Notes: generated by a model not told the origin, from the letters alone. Positions 45,840-59,200 are shown, counted from the stretch's first letter. The stretch: 64,000 nucleotides of DNA from Thioflexithrix psekupsensis (GCF_002149925.1 NZ_MSLT01000012.1:806001-870000); one strand, 5' to 3'. Translations and numbers: made by a program.

Positions 45840-47705
45840 TTGCATAAAAAACCAGAAGCACAACAATATCATTCTGCACCTAAGCATTTAATTGAATTTT
45901 CCCGTCAATGCACACAGGAAATGCAATTACAAAATTATGATGAAATTTGGATTGTATTTGATACCGATACTTGGCCTAAAGAATCATTAAATAATTTACA
46001 ACAATGGCAACAAGAAAGTGCTAATCACTATTTAGCTTATAGCAATCCTTGTTTTGAATTATGGTTGTTGTTACATTTTGAAGATTATCAGGCAATTAAA
46101 TCGCAAATTGAATCAGTAGGAAATGACAGAAAAAGAAGTAAAAAATGTAAATCCCTATTGGATGAGTTAAGCAAAAAAAATCAATTATCTGGTAATTATG
46201 TTGAATATTTATATTACACAGAGGAGGCCATTGCACGTGCCAGAGAATTAGATAGCTTTTGTGCTAATGGAATTGTTGGTTTTTCGGAAAATATCACTAC
46301 AACGCTTTATCGCTTGGTCGAAAAGTTTTTTACTTTACCGCAAAAAAATGCGATATTTGATCCTGAAATTTGTCGTAATGAAAAAGAAGTTGAAACTAAA
46401 TTTATTGCCAGTTATTTATTGCCGCGTTTAGATTATCAAGCCAGTGATTGGGTGCAGCAACCTGCATTTAATCGCCTCAGATTGGATTTTTTAGCGCATC
46501 AATTGGTGATAGAAGCAAAAAAACCCAGTCAACATTTAGACAATGATCACGTTAAACAATTAACCCGCTATTTACAAGAAACTAAAGCCCGTTATGGTCT
46601 GTTGACAAATGCTAAAGAATTGCGTATTTATGAGCAGATTAATGCAGATATTCGGCTTGTTTTTCGTTGTTTTGTTAAAGGAATTGAGAACAATATGTTT
46701 GATTTAAAAAAACTCATTGGAAAACGAGTTCTCAGCCAAAATAAAGCGCAAGATAAAACTCAAGATAACGTTCAGCATAATCCCGTTGAAATTATTCAAC
46801 AAGTTGAACCAGAAATAATAAATTATTCTTCTCAGGAATCCAGCAATATGAAAATTATTGGTGTTTATCACAATAAAGGCGGCGTGGGTAAAACCACCGT
46901 TTCCGTGAATTTAGCGGCCGCATTGAGAAATATGGGCAAACGGGTATTATTAATCGATATTGACGCACAAGCTAATGCTACTTTTGCAACGGGATTAATT
47001 AAATTTTTATTCGATGAAGATGATGATTTAGTAGATCGCAATGTGTTTAATTTACTCGAAGAAGCGGAAAATGGTTTTATACCTGATATTCGTCATTCTT
47101 CAGTTAATTTTAATGCACCAGAAATTGATGTTATTGCTTCTCACATTACTTTGATTGATAAACAAAGTCGAATCACTGCTTTTTTACACACTCGTTTTCG
47201 TTTGCATAAGAAATTGCAATTGGTCAAAGATCAATATGACATTGTGATTATTGATGCGCCGCCTTCGCGGGATATTTATGCCGAAATTACTTTGATTACT
47301 GCCGATTATTTAATTATTCCTTCTGATTTAAAACCTTTTGCTAATCAAGGATTGCCGAATGTGCGCCATTTTATTCGTCAAATTGATGAAACCCGAATGA
47401 GCATTGGTAAAGGCGCGTTGCAAATTATTGGCGTGTTGCCCTCTAAAATTTCTTCTAATGCCCAATATTTACGCCACACTTTCCAAAAACAAAGACAGCA
47501 TATTGTGGATAAATACCATTTTCCTGTTATGGAAAGCCGAATTATTGATAGAAAGTCTTTATCCGATTGCTTTAATCAAGACATTGAAAATGGAGAATTA
47601 CGAATTCCCGATCCGAAATCTATTTTTATGTTTGGTGGCAGTATAGAATCTTGTGAAGAATTTAATATGCTGGCTAAAGAAGTTTTATTGAAAATAGGAG
47701 TGTAA
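45840..47705 (+). CDS. RloB C-terminal half fused to HsdR-N nuclease domain and ParA ATPase
   Basis: 621 codons in one frame, the continuation of rloB after its ochre stop; the only early start is TTG 45840. Residues 1-~165 are RloB-like with the Toprim DxD (IWIVFDTDTWP), NPCFELWLLLHFEDY and a closing TTTLYRLVEKFF. Residues ~168-305 resemble the HsdR N-terminal PD-(D/E)XK domain: CRNEKEVETKFI, D216 in RLDFLA, E225 and K227 in VIEAKKP, then YGLLTNAKELRIYE. From residue 337 (ATG 46848) a complete ParA follows: VYHNKGGVGKTTVSVNLAAA, LLIDIDAQANATFATGL, VIIDAPPSRDIYAEI. ParA alone could start at 46848. The ParB-like gene follows by four bases. Confidence 0.75.
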   Translation: MHKKPEAQQYHSAPKHLIEFSRQCTQEMQLQNYDEIWIVFDTDTWPKESLNNLQQWQQESANHYLAYSNPCFELWLLLHFEDYQAIKSQIESVGNDRKRSKKCKSLLDELSKKNQLSGNYVEYLYYTEEAIARARELDSFCANGIVGFSENITTTLYRLVEKFFTLPQKNAIFDPEICRNEKEVETKFIASYLLPRLDYQASDWVQQPAFNRLRLDFLAHQLVIEAKKPSQHLDNDHVKQLTRYLQETKARYGLLTNAKELRIYEQINADIRLVFRCFVKGIENNMFDLKKLIGKRVLSQNKAQDKTQDNVQHNPVEIIQQVEPEIINYSSQESSNMKIIGVYHNKGGVGKTTVSVNLAAALRNMGKRVLLIDIDAQANATFATGLIKFLFDEDDDLVDRNVFNLLEEAENGFIPDIRHSSVNFNAPEIDVIASHITLIDKQSRITAFLHTRFRLHKKLQLVKDQYDIVIIDAPPSRDIYAEITLITADYLIIPSDLKPFANQGLPNVRHFIRQIDETRMSIGKGALQIIGVLPSKISSNAQYLRHTFQKQRQHIVDKYHFPVMESRIIDRKSLSDCFNQDIENGELRIPDPKSIFMFGGSIESCEEFNMLAKEVLLKIGV

Positions 47706-47709
47706 TGTT

Positions 47710-48606
47710 ATGTATAAATATGGAGATTTTATCCATTTTCATTTGGTAGATGTGCCTGATATTGAGTCTGATATTCCAATCACTGATTTTGATCGGCAGG
47801 CTTTAGAAGTGTTGGCGGATAAAATTGTTGAAACGGGTTGTTTATTAAAACCGCTTATTCTAAAACAAATTTCGCCCATGCAATTAAAAGTTCTTGTGGG
47901 ACATTTTGAATATCATGCGGCTGTTTTAGCTAAACAAAGGGATAAAAAGCGCATTTTAAGTGGAATGGTTAGTGCTTTTGTAGTAAAAAAAGAATTGGAA
48001 ATGCAAGCGATTGAACAAGCTACATTGTTTCAATCTACAGTTACATTACAACCTGCATTAGAAACGCCGCCGATTTCTCCGAATTTGCCAGATCATTCAA
48101 GCGTGAATTCGGTAGATTTAAATCAGCAAATAGAACAACTCACGCGCACCATGCACATCATGCAAGAGACTTTCTCACGAGAAATGCAAGCCATGCAGCA
48201 AGAAATGCGAGAAAATGCCAGAGAAAATGCGCATTATCAACAGCAATTGTTGCAAGCTATTGCTGCCTTATCTGTGCCTATTTCTCACTCAGTGGCTACG
48301 CCCGTGTCGCCCTCTTCCATTTCTACTCCCACTGGTGTAAATGCGCCAATGCCTGCCGCCTCTTATCCGAGTCCAGATCGGTTACAAAAAATATTGGATT
48401 CGCTGAATAACGATGCTAAATCAGAATTAATACAGAAGTTAAAGCGAGTTGATTGGTTTAAAGGTAAAAGGGCTGAGAGTTTTTCTGAAAAATTCATCGA
48501 ATTACGTCAGCAATTGCCATTTTCTAGCCTTAGTGATGTAGAGAAACGTGTGAAAGGATTAGGAAGAGAAACAATAAATAAAATTCTCCAACAATTCCCC
48601 CTTTAA
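47710..48606 (+). CDS. ParB-like coiled-coil protein
   Basis: 298 residues. MYKYGDFIHFHLVDVPDIES opens; residues ~28-75 (FDRQALEVLADKIVETGCLL, KPLILKQISPMQLKVLVGH) resemble the N-terminal ParB/Srx-like domain, although the usual GxRR motif is replaced by GHFEYHAAVLAKQ. A coiled coil (~130-185, LNQQIEQLTRTMHIMQET) and a Ser/Pro linker precede a helical C-terminal domain (LQKILDSLNNDAKSELIQKL ... LSDVEKRVKGLGRETINK). Together with the ParA upstream it forms a pair of partition-like genes; the HsdR-N fusion points to something other than plain segregation. The stop is followed by a strong hairpin. Confidence 0.7.
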   Translation: MYKYGDFIHFHLVDVPDIESDIPITDFDRQALEVLADKIVETGCLLKPLILKQISPMQLKVLVGHFEYHAAVLAKQRDKKRILSGMVSAFVVKKELEMQAIEQATLFQSTVTLQPALETPPISPNLPDHSSVNSVDLNQQIEQLTRTMHIMQETFSREMQAMQQEMRENARENAHYQQQLLQAIAALSVPISHSVATPVSPSSISTPTGVNAPMPAASYPSPDRLQKILDSLNNDAKSELIQKLKRVDWFKGKRAESFSEKFIELRQQLPFSSLSDVEKRVKGLGRETINKILQQFPL

Positions 48607-48615
48607 AAAAAACAA

Positions 48616-48646
48616 CGGGAGCGCATTAATAAAAAACACGCTCCCG
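48616..48646. terminator. Bidirectional terminator between the ParB-like gene and csrA
   Basis: Arms CGGGAGCG (48616-48623) and CGCTCCCG (48639-48646). Rightward it is followed by CAAAAAGATTTTTT; leftward by TTGTTTTTTTT, a good T-tract for csrA. It serves converging genes. Confidence 0.8.
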
Positions 48647-48660
48647 CAAAAAGATTTTTT

Positions 48661-48849
48661 CTAAGATTCCGACGGATCGTCGATTTTTTCTTGTTGAATT
48701 CGTTGATAAATTTCTTCTCGATGTACTGCCACTTCTTTGGGCGCATTAACACCGATCCGAACTTGATTCCCTTTGACACCTAACACCGTCACTGTGACCT
48801 CATCGCCAATCATCAGTGATTCGCCAACACGCCTTGTCAAAATTAACAT
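48661..48849 (-). CDS. csrA: Carbon storage regulator CsrA
   Basis: 62 residues from the ATG at 48849, the family start [18 protein letters not shown]; the longer frame to 48873 is an artefact because AAAAAGGAGGAGAG, a very strong ribosome site, lies inside it. [20 protein letters not shown] and [11 protein letters not shown] follow. CsrA dimers bind GGA motifs in leaders and control translation. The two GGA triplets in its own ribosome site would allow self-repression, as known in other species. It lies 60 bp downstream of lysC. Confidence 0.97.
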   Translation of the reverse strand: MLILTRRVGESLMIGDEVTVTVLGVKGNQVRIGVNAPKEVAVHREEIYQRIQQEKIDDPSES

Positions 48850-48909
48850 AGTCTCTCCTCCTTTTTGATGCACACTGCGGTGTCAGGTACCAAAGCACCT
48901 GAAAAAACG

Positions 48910-50133
48910 TTAGGCGGCCTCCTCCAAACGGAACGCATCGTGCAACACGCGCACGCCTAATTCCAAATACTTCTCATCCACCACCACCGAAATTTTAATT
49001 TCAGAAGTCGAAATCATCTGAATATTAATCCCTTCACTGGCAAGGGCTTGGAACATTTGCGTGGCAATACCCGCGTGAGAGCGCATCCCTACGCCCACCA
49101 ATGAAATTTTAACAATTCGATCATCGCCAACCACTTGACGCGCTTCTAATTCTTGGGCTTTTTCCTGTACTAAAGCCATTGCCCGCTTAAAATCGTTGCG
49201 ATGCACAGTAAACGTAAAATCAGTCGAAGAGCCATCATGGGCGATATTTTGAATAATCATATCGACTTCGATATTACTGCTGCTAACCACGCCTAAAATC
49301 TGGTGGGCGATACCGGGACGATCTGGTACACCCAATACGGTAATTTTCGCTTCATCCTTGTTAAATGCAATGCCTGAAATCAGGGCTTGTTCCATAATAC
49401 TATCCTCTGGGACAATCAGGGTACCGGGGCCATCTTCAAATGAAGATAATACACGTATAGGGACATTGTATTTGCTGGCAAATTCAACGGAGCGAATTTG
49501 TAAAACCTTAGACCCCAAACTGGCCATTTCCAACATTTCTTCAAAACTCAAGCGGTCTAAACGACGCGCTCGCGGTACGATTCGTGGGTCGGTAGTGTAA
49601 ACACCGTCAACATCCGTGTAAATCTGACATTCATCCGCTTTTAATGCCGTGGCCAACGCAACAGCGGTTGTGTCAGAACCACCGCGTCCCAACGTGGTAA
49701 TATTACCTTCGGCATCAACGCCCTGAAAACCTGCCACCACCACCACACGACCTTGTGCCAAGTCGTGACGAATCGCTTGATCGTCAATCTCTAAAATCCG
49801 TGCTTTATTGTAAGCATTATCGGTTAAAATCCGCACTTGTGCGCCCGTGTAAGAGCGAGCGGGACAGCCTTTTTGTTCCAACGCGATGCACAACAAGCCA
49901 ATCGTGACCTGCTCGCCTGTGGCTAAAATCACATCAAATTCGCGTGGATTAGGGGGATCAGCGAGGCTCTTCGCCAAAGCCACCAAACGATTGGTTTCGC
50001 CACTCATGGCAGAAACCACCACCACCAAATCATGTCCTTCTCGACGTGCAGCAATAACTTTATCAGCGACGTGACTGATACGTTCAGTAGAACCTACTGA
50101 GGTGCCGCCGTATTTTTGTACGATTAATGCCAT
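48910..50133 (-). CDS. lysC: Aspartate kinase
   Basis: 407 residues, the single-function class. Phosphorylates aspartate at the head of lysine, threonine and methionine synthesis. Seen: ALIVQKYGGTSVGSTERI, VVVVSAMSGETNRL, GFQGVDAEGNITTLGRGGSD, TDVDGVYTTDPRIVPRAR, and two ACT domains (ITVLGVPDRPGIAHQILG; ISLVGVGMRSHAGIATQMF) for amino-acid feedback. The length and tail match other proteobacterial LysC proteins. Confidence 0.97.
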   Translation of the reverse strand: MALIVQKYGGTSVGSTERISHVADKVIAARREGHDLVVVVSAMSGETNRLVALAKSLADPPNPREFDVILATGEQVTIGLLCIALEQKGCPARSYTGAQVRILTDNAYNKARILEIDDQAIRHDLAQGRVVVVAGFQGVDAEGNITTLGRGGSDTTAVALATALKADECQIYTDVDGVYTTDPRIVPRARRLDRLSFEEMLEMASLGSKVLQIRSVEFASKYNVPIRVLSSFEDGPGTLIVPEDSIMEQALISGIAFNKDEAKITVLGVPDRPGIAHQILGVVSSSNIEVDMIIQNIAHDGSSTDFTFTVHRNDFKRAMALVQEKAQELEARQVVGDDRIVKISLVGVGMRSHAGIATQMFQALASEGINIQMISTSEIKISVVVDEKYLELGVRVLHDAFRLEEAA

Positions 50134-50512
50134 TTCCTTTTGTTCTCATCCAAGTGTCCGATGCGCGATTATTAAACACTATTTTTGCCCAGAGATAAAG
50201 CGGTCGGTTAGAATAATTTATATTTGCTGCATTTGCACAAAAAAGCAGCTAAAAAGGCGAATTTAATCAAATTTCTATTTACTTTTTTGCAATGCAAAAT
50301 TAAAAGAATAACGGTGCGCTTGTTTTGAGCATTGAGGGTGAGCTTATTGTGCGCTACAAATTGAAGTTTTTGGCGAGAATATCACCGTTATCTGATATTA
50401 GTATTTTGACAATTTGCCACCATATAGGGAGCATTAAGATTTTTGTCGTTCTTTTGACCAAAGATCGGTAAAAATTGCCACCCCTCCTTTTAAACCGACA
50501 GAGAACAGTGAC
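50134..50512. other. Divergent intergenic region lysC/lon
   Basis: 379 AT-rich bases between divergent starts. A TTGACA-like box lies at about 50406, but no well-spaced -10 goes with it, and no heat-shock (sigma32) promoter could be placed with confidence. No repeat or small gene is seen. Confidence 0.4.
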
Positions 50513-53053
<2,541 letters not shown>

Positions 53054-53064
53054 GGGTTTTTGGA

Positions 53065-53096
53065 TAAAAAAGGGACAATCCACGACTGATTGTCCC
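53065..53096 (-). terminator. Intrinsic terminator for the 53-61 kb minus-strand operon
   Basis: Perfect 9-bp arms GGGACAATC (53072-53080) and GATTGTCCC (53088-53096). On the minus strand the hairpin is followed by TTTTTT (53071-53066). It also lies 18 bp after the lon stop but lacks a T-tract in that direction. Confidence 0.75.
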
Positions 53097-53149
53097 AAAC
53101 AACGAAAATATAGAAATAAGCATTCAGTTTAGTGTTATAGTAAAGCCTA

Positions 53150-56100
53150 TTACCGCCCAAATAAAACCTGTTGCATTCCATTAGGGTAATAAATTAAAAA
53201 GTCGGCTTTACCGTCAAGATTGACATCGTTAATAGTGTCTATTCGTAATTGACTAATAGGTCTGGATGATTTTATGGAATAATCCAATACGCCTTGATAA
53301 AGTTGACCATTAAATGAAAAGCGAATAAAACCCAATTCATCCATAGTAATTGCTTGCCCTATTTGGGCATAAAAAAGTGATGAATCCGCTAAAGTAGGTG
53401 ACAGCAATTGCATCCACAACTTGTTATCTTGATCAGGATAAATTAAATGGGCAACAGGTAAACCTGAAACATAAGGAGAATAAGTGACATAAAGTCCTTC
53501 ATTCTGACCTTTGGGTGCGGGTTTTATTGTCCAATCTACTTGGGCTTGCAACCATGTACCATTGGTTAAATCAATTTGAATTAAACCTGAATCATTAAAG
53601 TTTAATTCAGTAGCCACTTCAGCTTCAGTGACAATTTGTTGCAAAGTACAAGGCGCGGCAAAATAGCGACGCGCTTTGAAATGCAAGCCTTCAGGCGTGA
53701 TAAATTCCACGTGCTCTCGACTGAAGAAAGCACGGTTGCTTTGCTCACGATTGACTCGCAGTGAGTAGATATTTAACAACCAACGCGATGATCCATCATT
53801 AAAATAAATGCTGCCGTCATTTTCCTGCTGCAATTGCCAATGATTCTGTTTCAATTCGCTGATCTGATTTAGGCTTTCTAATAAAGTAGGCGCAGTTGTG
53901 ATTAAGCGACGATTTAAATCAACTTGTTGATAATTCAATTGTCGGTCTAAAGCACAAGGGAAAGTAAAGGTTTCATTCACCAATGGACTTAATTCCGTGT
54001 TTTTGGGCAGACTGTCGATATTGGCGTAATTTAATGGCATGACTTCATTGGCAAAAACCACTGATTTTTCAATCACCACATCAGGTTCAAATAAAACCCC
54101 TTCCCCAATGGTCACATTATCCCCAAGTTTAACGGATTTGGTAATGATAACATTTTCCAAATAAGCGTTATTGCTTATCAACAGAGATTCTAAGCGAGCG
54201 GGTTGGTTTTTCTTACCAATGACATAACCTGATAAACGCCCCCCTTTTATCACTGCATTAGCCGCTAATTTGACATCAATAAAAGCAGAGGAAGGCAATT
54301 TGCTGTTATTAATCACTGTTCCTGCCAATTCGCCACCGAATAAATAAAGACCCACGAAATAACTATCGCGGATAGTGCCTAAATTGGTAATAGTACCGCT
54401 TAAATAGCCTTGATTGACTTCTGTCATTTCTGCAATTTTGCTGTGAATAATCCAGCCTTTATTGTCAATAAATCCATTTAAAATAGCGCGAGAAACGGTA
54501 ACGCCTTTTTCAATCGTTATATCGTAAATCGGTTGGTTATTGGCTTGGCAACTGGTGCGAATTAAACCCGTTTCTGGACAAATAGGTAATTCTTGCGATT
54601 TTTCAATCGCTTTAAAAGTGACTCGACACACCGTATCTTGTTGTAATAAAACTTGTCCTTGCAAGCAATTATCGGAGAATTGTTTAAATTCGCTATCAGA
54701 ACCAGATTGGGGTAAAAGCGTAATTGCTGTATTTTCAGGATAATCAAATTGACACAGTTCTTGGGCGCAGTTATTTATACCCGCAATGTCCGTTAAAGAA
54801 ACACTGCCTTGACCGTCAATGATAATGCTTAATGAATGATTTTCAGGTGGCGGTGGTGGCGGAGTTATTGGCGGCGGATCATCGGGCAAAATAGGCGTTG
54901 GTGGTTCAGGAATCACTGGCGTGACAGGTTCTTCCTTAACAGGTGGTTCTTCACTTGGGGGGTCAATTCCTGGTTCTGAGGGAGTTCCTGCGGCAGTAAC
55001 GGTAAAGCCATCTTTCAACACCACTGTTTTTCCTTGTGTTTCCACGGTGATGGTGTAATTTCCTACTGTAGCCGTTTCGCCAATAGCCAGCGTTAATTCG
55101 ATTAAATGGTCATTAACATGTTTTTTACTGACAATTTGAATATCCTGATCAGGAGTAAAATAAATTTTACTTTGCTCATCAAATTGCGCATGTTCTAATG
55201 CTAATTTTAAAGAAATGGTTTGGCCAATTTGCGGTGTCTTTTGCCCATCTAAAATAATTGTGATTGTCGGCGAAACTGGTAAAGGTTCAGGTAAAGGTTC
55301 AGGAGGCAATGGATTTTCTGGATCACCAGGGGGAATAATAGGAGGAATAATAGGAGGAGGAACATCCATGCTGCCTTCAGCAACAATCTGAAATAAACTG
55401 ATTTGACGACTGCGCACCACTTCATCACTGGTGGTCACGCGAATATTATGATAACCCAGCCATGATTGTTCGCCAATCTTGAGAATGGCTTGTAATGAAT
55501 TCGGTGAAAGTACCTTTAAATAGGAAACGCTAATGTGCGGATTAACCGTAAATTCACCTTTTAAATTTTCTGTGCCAAATTGTATCGTTGTGTTTTGATT
55601 AAAATGCGTATTTTCTCCATCAATTTGCACATGCACTTCATTATTGCGCGGAACTTTAGCAGGGCTAACGCTGCTAATCGTTGCCTTAATTGAAGGAGTA
55701 ACGACTTGCAAAATGCCATAGCCTTGAATGCGCTGTTCTCCCGTGATGACCGTAATGTCATAAAAATCCAATGGGGTACTGGCATTCACGGTGACATTCG
55801 CTTCTAATTGCGTTTCGGATAATAAGCGTTTTTCATTGATTTTAATATCCGAATGATTAAACTCAATTTGACTATCGGCTGTAAATTTTGCTTTAGGCGC
55901 GAGTAGGGTTATTTTTATCGATTGTCCTTGGGCAATTTGATTGGGGACAACTTCGGTAATCATTGGCGTTACGGAAGCGAGTAATCCATTGAGCATTGTA
56001 TTGGTAAAGCGTTCTTGCCATTCGGGATCATCTCGTCCTTCTGACGATAAAGGCACACATTGCCCGCCAGTTTGTTGGGCAAGTTGGCAGAAGATGTAGG

Positions 56101-56170
56101 AGGATTCAGCACGCAGCGGGGCGGCTAGGTTGAATAAGCACAATAAACTAATGTAGTGGTAATTTTTCAC
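53150..56170 (-). CDS. Large exported protein with IPT-like modules and a left-handed beta-helix-like region
   Basis: 1,006 residues. Signal peptide (YISLLCLFNLAAPLRA). Three or more ~100-residue IPT/TIG-like modules follow, with recurring phrases such as ISSVSPAKVPRNNEVHVQID, FNQNTTIQFG and LKVLSPNSLQAILKIG, separated by Pro-rich linkers (PPPIIPPIIPP; PPPITPPPPPP). The middle (~590-720) reads like hexapeptide/pectate-type repeats (LGDNVTIGEGVLFEPDVVIE). The C-terminus has an FG-GAP-like DVNLDGKADFLIYYPNG. No enzyme motif is seen. Probably a surface or matrix protein, cotranscribed with the VWA protein gene 81 bp upstream. Confidence 0.7.
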   Translation of the reverse strand: MKNYHYISLLCLFNLAAPLRAESSYIFCQLAQQTGGQCVPLSSEGRDDPEWQERFTNTMLNGLLASVTPMITEVVPNQIAQGQSIKITLLAPKAKFTADSQIEFNHSDIKINEKRLLSETQLEANVTVNASTPLDFYDITVITGEQRIQGYGILQVVTPSIKATISSVSPAKVPRNNEVHVQIDGENTHFNQNTTIQFGTENLKGEFTVNPHISVSYLKVLSPNSLQAILKIGEQSWLGYHNIRVTTSDEVVRSRQISLFQIVAEGSMDVPPPIIPPIIPPGDPENPLPPEPLPEPLPVSPTITIILDGQKTPQIGQTISLKLALEHAQFDEQSKIYFTPDQDIQIVSKKHVNDHLIELTLAIGETATVGNYTITVETQGKTVVLKDGFTVTAAGTPSEPGIDPPSEEPPVKEEPVTPVIPEPPTPILPDDPPPITPPPPPPENHSLSIIIDGQGSVSLTDIAGINNCAQELCQFDYPENTAITLLPQSGSDSEFKQFSDNCLQGQVLLQQDTVCRVTFKAIEKSQELPICPETGLIRTSCQANNQPIYDITIEKGVTVSRAILNGFIDNKGWIIHSKIAEMTEVNQGYLSGTITNLGTIRDSYFVGLYLFGGELAGTVINNSKLPSSAFIDVKLAANAVIKGGRLSGYVIGKKNQPARLESLLISNNAYLENVIITKSVKLGDNVTIGEGVLFEPDVVIEKSVVFANEVMPLNYANIDSLPKNTELSPLVNETFTFPCALDRQLNYQQVDLNRRLITTAPTLLESLNQISELKQNHWQLQQENDGSIYFNDGSSRWLLNIYSLRVNREQSNRAFFSREHVEFITPEGLHFKARRYFAAPCTLQQIVTEAEVATELNFNDSGLIQIDLTNGTWLQAQVDWTIKPAPKGQNEGLYVTYSPYVSGLPVAHLIYPDQDNKLWMQLLSPTLADSSLFYAQIGQAITMDELGFIRFSFNGQLYQGVLDYSIKSSRPISQLRIDTINDVNLDGKADFLIYYPNGMQQVLFGR

Positions 56171-56251
56171 AGCGATGTTCTCCGATGCGACAGGTCGCCA
56201 AGATACGCCGCATTATCCAAATACGGCGTATCCAAACAAACCTCCTCCTAA

Positions 56252-59200
56252 TTATTCAATAGCGATGTCATTCCATGACGTTCCATCGACACAATCCCCT
56301 GATAATAAAGAAATCAAGGTGATTTCTTTTTCAGCTAATAAATCAGCCAATTGCTCAATGTCAGCATCTGAATAAGGCGACGCGTCTGTGGCGAATACAA
56401 TATAACCACCACGTTTGACGTGAGGAATCACCTTAATCAAAGCCTCAACAGACGCTTCAGGGCAAGTACCACCACCCTCAACCTTGATTTTACTCAAAGT
56501 GGATGCCAGCAAGTTCAAATCGGAAGTTACTGCGTGTACAACTACTTCATCTTTGAAACCGATGAAGGCAACCAGCGGTGAAACAGGCAGTTTCAGATTG
56601 TCCACTTCGATCAGCATTTCCTTGAGCGCATTTACTGTAGCACTCATTTCATTCTGCATTGACCCTGTAGTGTCGAGTACAATTGCCGCGTCAACCGTTC
56701 CCTCTCCCACCCAAGTTGTAGTCCGCTCACGCATTGTAAACGGTTCGAACTCGTTAGCAGAGATCGTGGCCTCGTGGATAAAGTATAACAACCCAGGCTC
56801 TTTAACCAATACCCGCATGTTGATGACAATGCGGCTTAAAGAACTTGCCTCAGCCACACTTAAATCATTCAGAACACAGCGAGTCACGGGGGTTGTACCG
56901 ATAGTGGCTGCCTCACAAGTGCCGTGCGCCGTTTCGACTGATTGCACCTCTACACTCTTCGGCAACTGGGACACTAAAGTCACTCCAGTGGCTGTTTGCG
57001 ACAAACCCGCTTCCTTGACGTATTGGCTGAGTTCTACAGCAACTTCGTAAAATACGATTTCGCCTGCCAAGACAGGATCAGGATCATCGCTGATGCTGAC
57101 AGAAAGGTAAGGCAATACCTTTGTCCACGTATCAGAAACTGTCGCACCGTATTCATTTGAACGAACCGTTACTGTATTGCGAATGGTTTGGTCGCCCAAA
57201 GCACGTAAAACAATAACCACGGTCGCCGATTGATGCGTCGCCAAATCACCCAATTGACAGATAATCTCTGTCTCATTTTGACTACATCCAGTCACACTTT
57301 CTAAGCCGTCAATGGAGACAACCTCAGTATTCGCAGGCAGACGATTAGTCAAGATCAAACCTGTAGCTGTAGTCTTACCAAAGTTAGTGGCGTTAAGAGT
57401 GTAACGAACAGTCTCCCCTTGATACATCTCCCAACGGTTAGGACGGGTCTTAACAATAACCCCCATAGAATTGTCTTTTAACGAAAGCTGAACAATTCCA
57501 TTGCTATTCGCGGTATTATCAGACACCGTGACTTCGGTTGGGTCAAATTCGTATCCGCCTGAAGGATCATCAATAACTAAGTCATACTCACCTTCACACA
57601 GGCCATACAAGCGATAGTAGCCATTTTCGTCGCTGATCGCCATGTTTTCGCCTGAGTCGATCTCAACGCCTGCAATCGCTTCACCTTTCGCATTAGAAAT
57701 AATGCCTTCAAGTGTATAACCACAAGTGGGAGTGACTTCAAATCCATCTAACAGCGTGAAAATTTGACTTTCATCATTGTAAACGAACACATCACGGTAG
57801 CCTAAAATTGCTTTTTCATCAATTTGAATCAGCGCAACCAATTCTAAGGCATTGATGACTTTGACATCTAAAACATAAATGTCATGTTCACCGCTGAAGT
57901 ACATCTTGCTAACATCTTGTGCAAAAGTGGTATTTTTGCCTTTGACGTGCAGACGACGCATGGATCCTTGAGTACCTCTATTTGGGGTTAATTCAACCAA
58001 ACGAGGTGTATTGCTTGCGTTGTCGTTAGGAACAACCGTCACGCTGCTATTCAACGGCGAACTCACCATTGAACAACTCGCTTCTTGTGCTTGACCGTTT
58101 ATGGTCAATGTCAAAGGATGCGTTCCCAATTGGGCTTGCGTCAAATCAACTACCGCCGTCCACTGCGTGGGATTACTCATCTTGACTTGAGAAATGCTAA
58201 TGCCAGAACTTGCACCTGCACTTAATCCCAAGGTTTGACCTGCCACACCCGCGACATTTAATGTAATCGTTTGGCTGCCCCCTTGTTGTAAAACGGAAGG
58301 CGTTAAACCAAGCAATTCTACTTCTCCAGCCGTACTGGCCACAATTTCCAACACGCCTGTTCCCGATGCAGCCACACGTTCTTCTCCTTGTGGTACGTTA
58401 GCGGAAGCACTGACGAATTGTGGGCTTGCATTGCCGCTAACGGTCAAATTCACTTGCAATTCTGTGGGTGAAAGGACGGTCACGGTATTGGTTTCGATGT
58501 TTGAACCAAAATCCACATCGGCTTTGTCATCAAAACGTGCGTTAGCCAGTTTAACTCTGACATCGGCAGTCACGCCCGCTGGTAAGCGGTTAGGTGATAC
58601 AGAAATAATCGTTGGTTTTACCGCGCCAGACAATAAATTTAACGTGGCCAAACGGTAATGTTCTGCACCAGACGTTGAGCCATCATTGACCTCAAACGGG
58701 GTTAAGAAAACGCCACCCGTCTCATGTGCGATGCGAGAAAAGGTTTGGATTGCGCTCAGGCTTGAACTGTCTCCAGTCTGTATGCCACAGATTCCCACAC
58801 ACTCTTCACCTGAAAGCAACACATCAACACGAATACTTTGCGCCCGTAATTCAGCGATTAACGTATCAACATTGACCTTGCTGTGTGGCGAAGCATCTGT
58901 AATCACCACCATACGGCCACCCATTTTGACATGGCGTTTGGCTGCTTGTAGTGCTTCCAAACTCGCTTCTGGGCAATCCGCGCCTGCCGATGCAGCCAAT
59001 TGATTAACCGCATTTAACAGATATTGCATATCCGATACAGACGATAGCTCTTGCCCAATATTATTACGCAAGCGATTGGTTACGTTATCCTTAAACGTGT
59101 ATAAGCCGATATTCGCCGCTTGACCTTGAGAGATAAACGCACTCAGAGCTTGTCTTGTTCCTTGTATTTCTTCAGACATAGAACCCGTATCATCAACGAC

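Noticed and set aside
45840-46848. TTG 45840 as a genuine translation start
   Set aside because: It follows an in-frame stop inside a recognisable RloB core and lacks a Shine-Dalgarno; it is simply the first start-like codon after the nonsense mutation. The feature is kept because the frame encodes real domains.
48881-48905. Hairpin (TCAGGT ... ACCTGA) between lysC and csrA as a terminator
   Set aside because: On the minus strand the T-run precedes rather than follows the stem, so it does not look like an intrinsic terminator for lysC.
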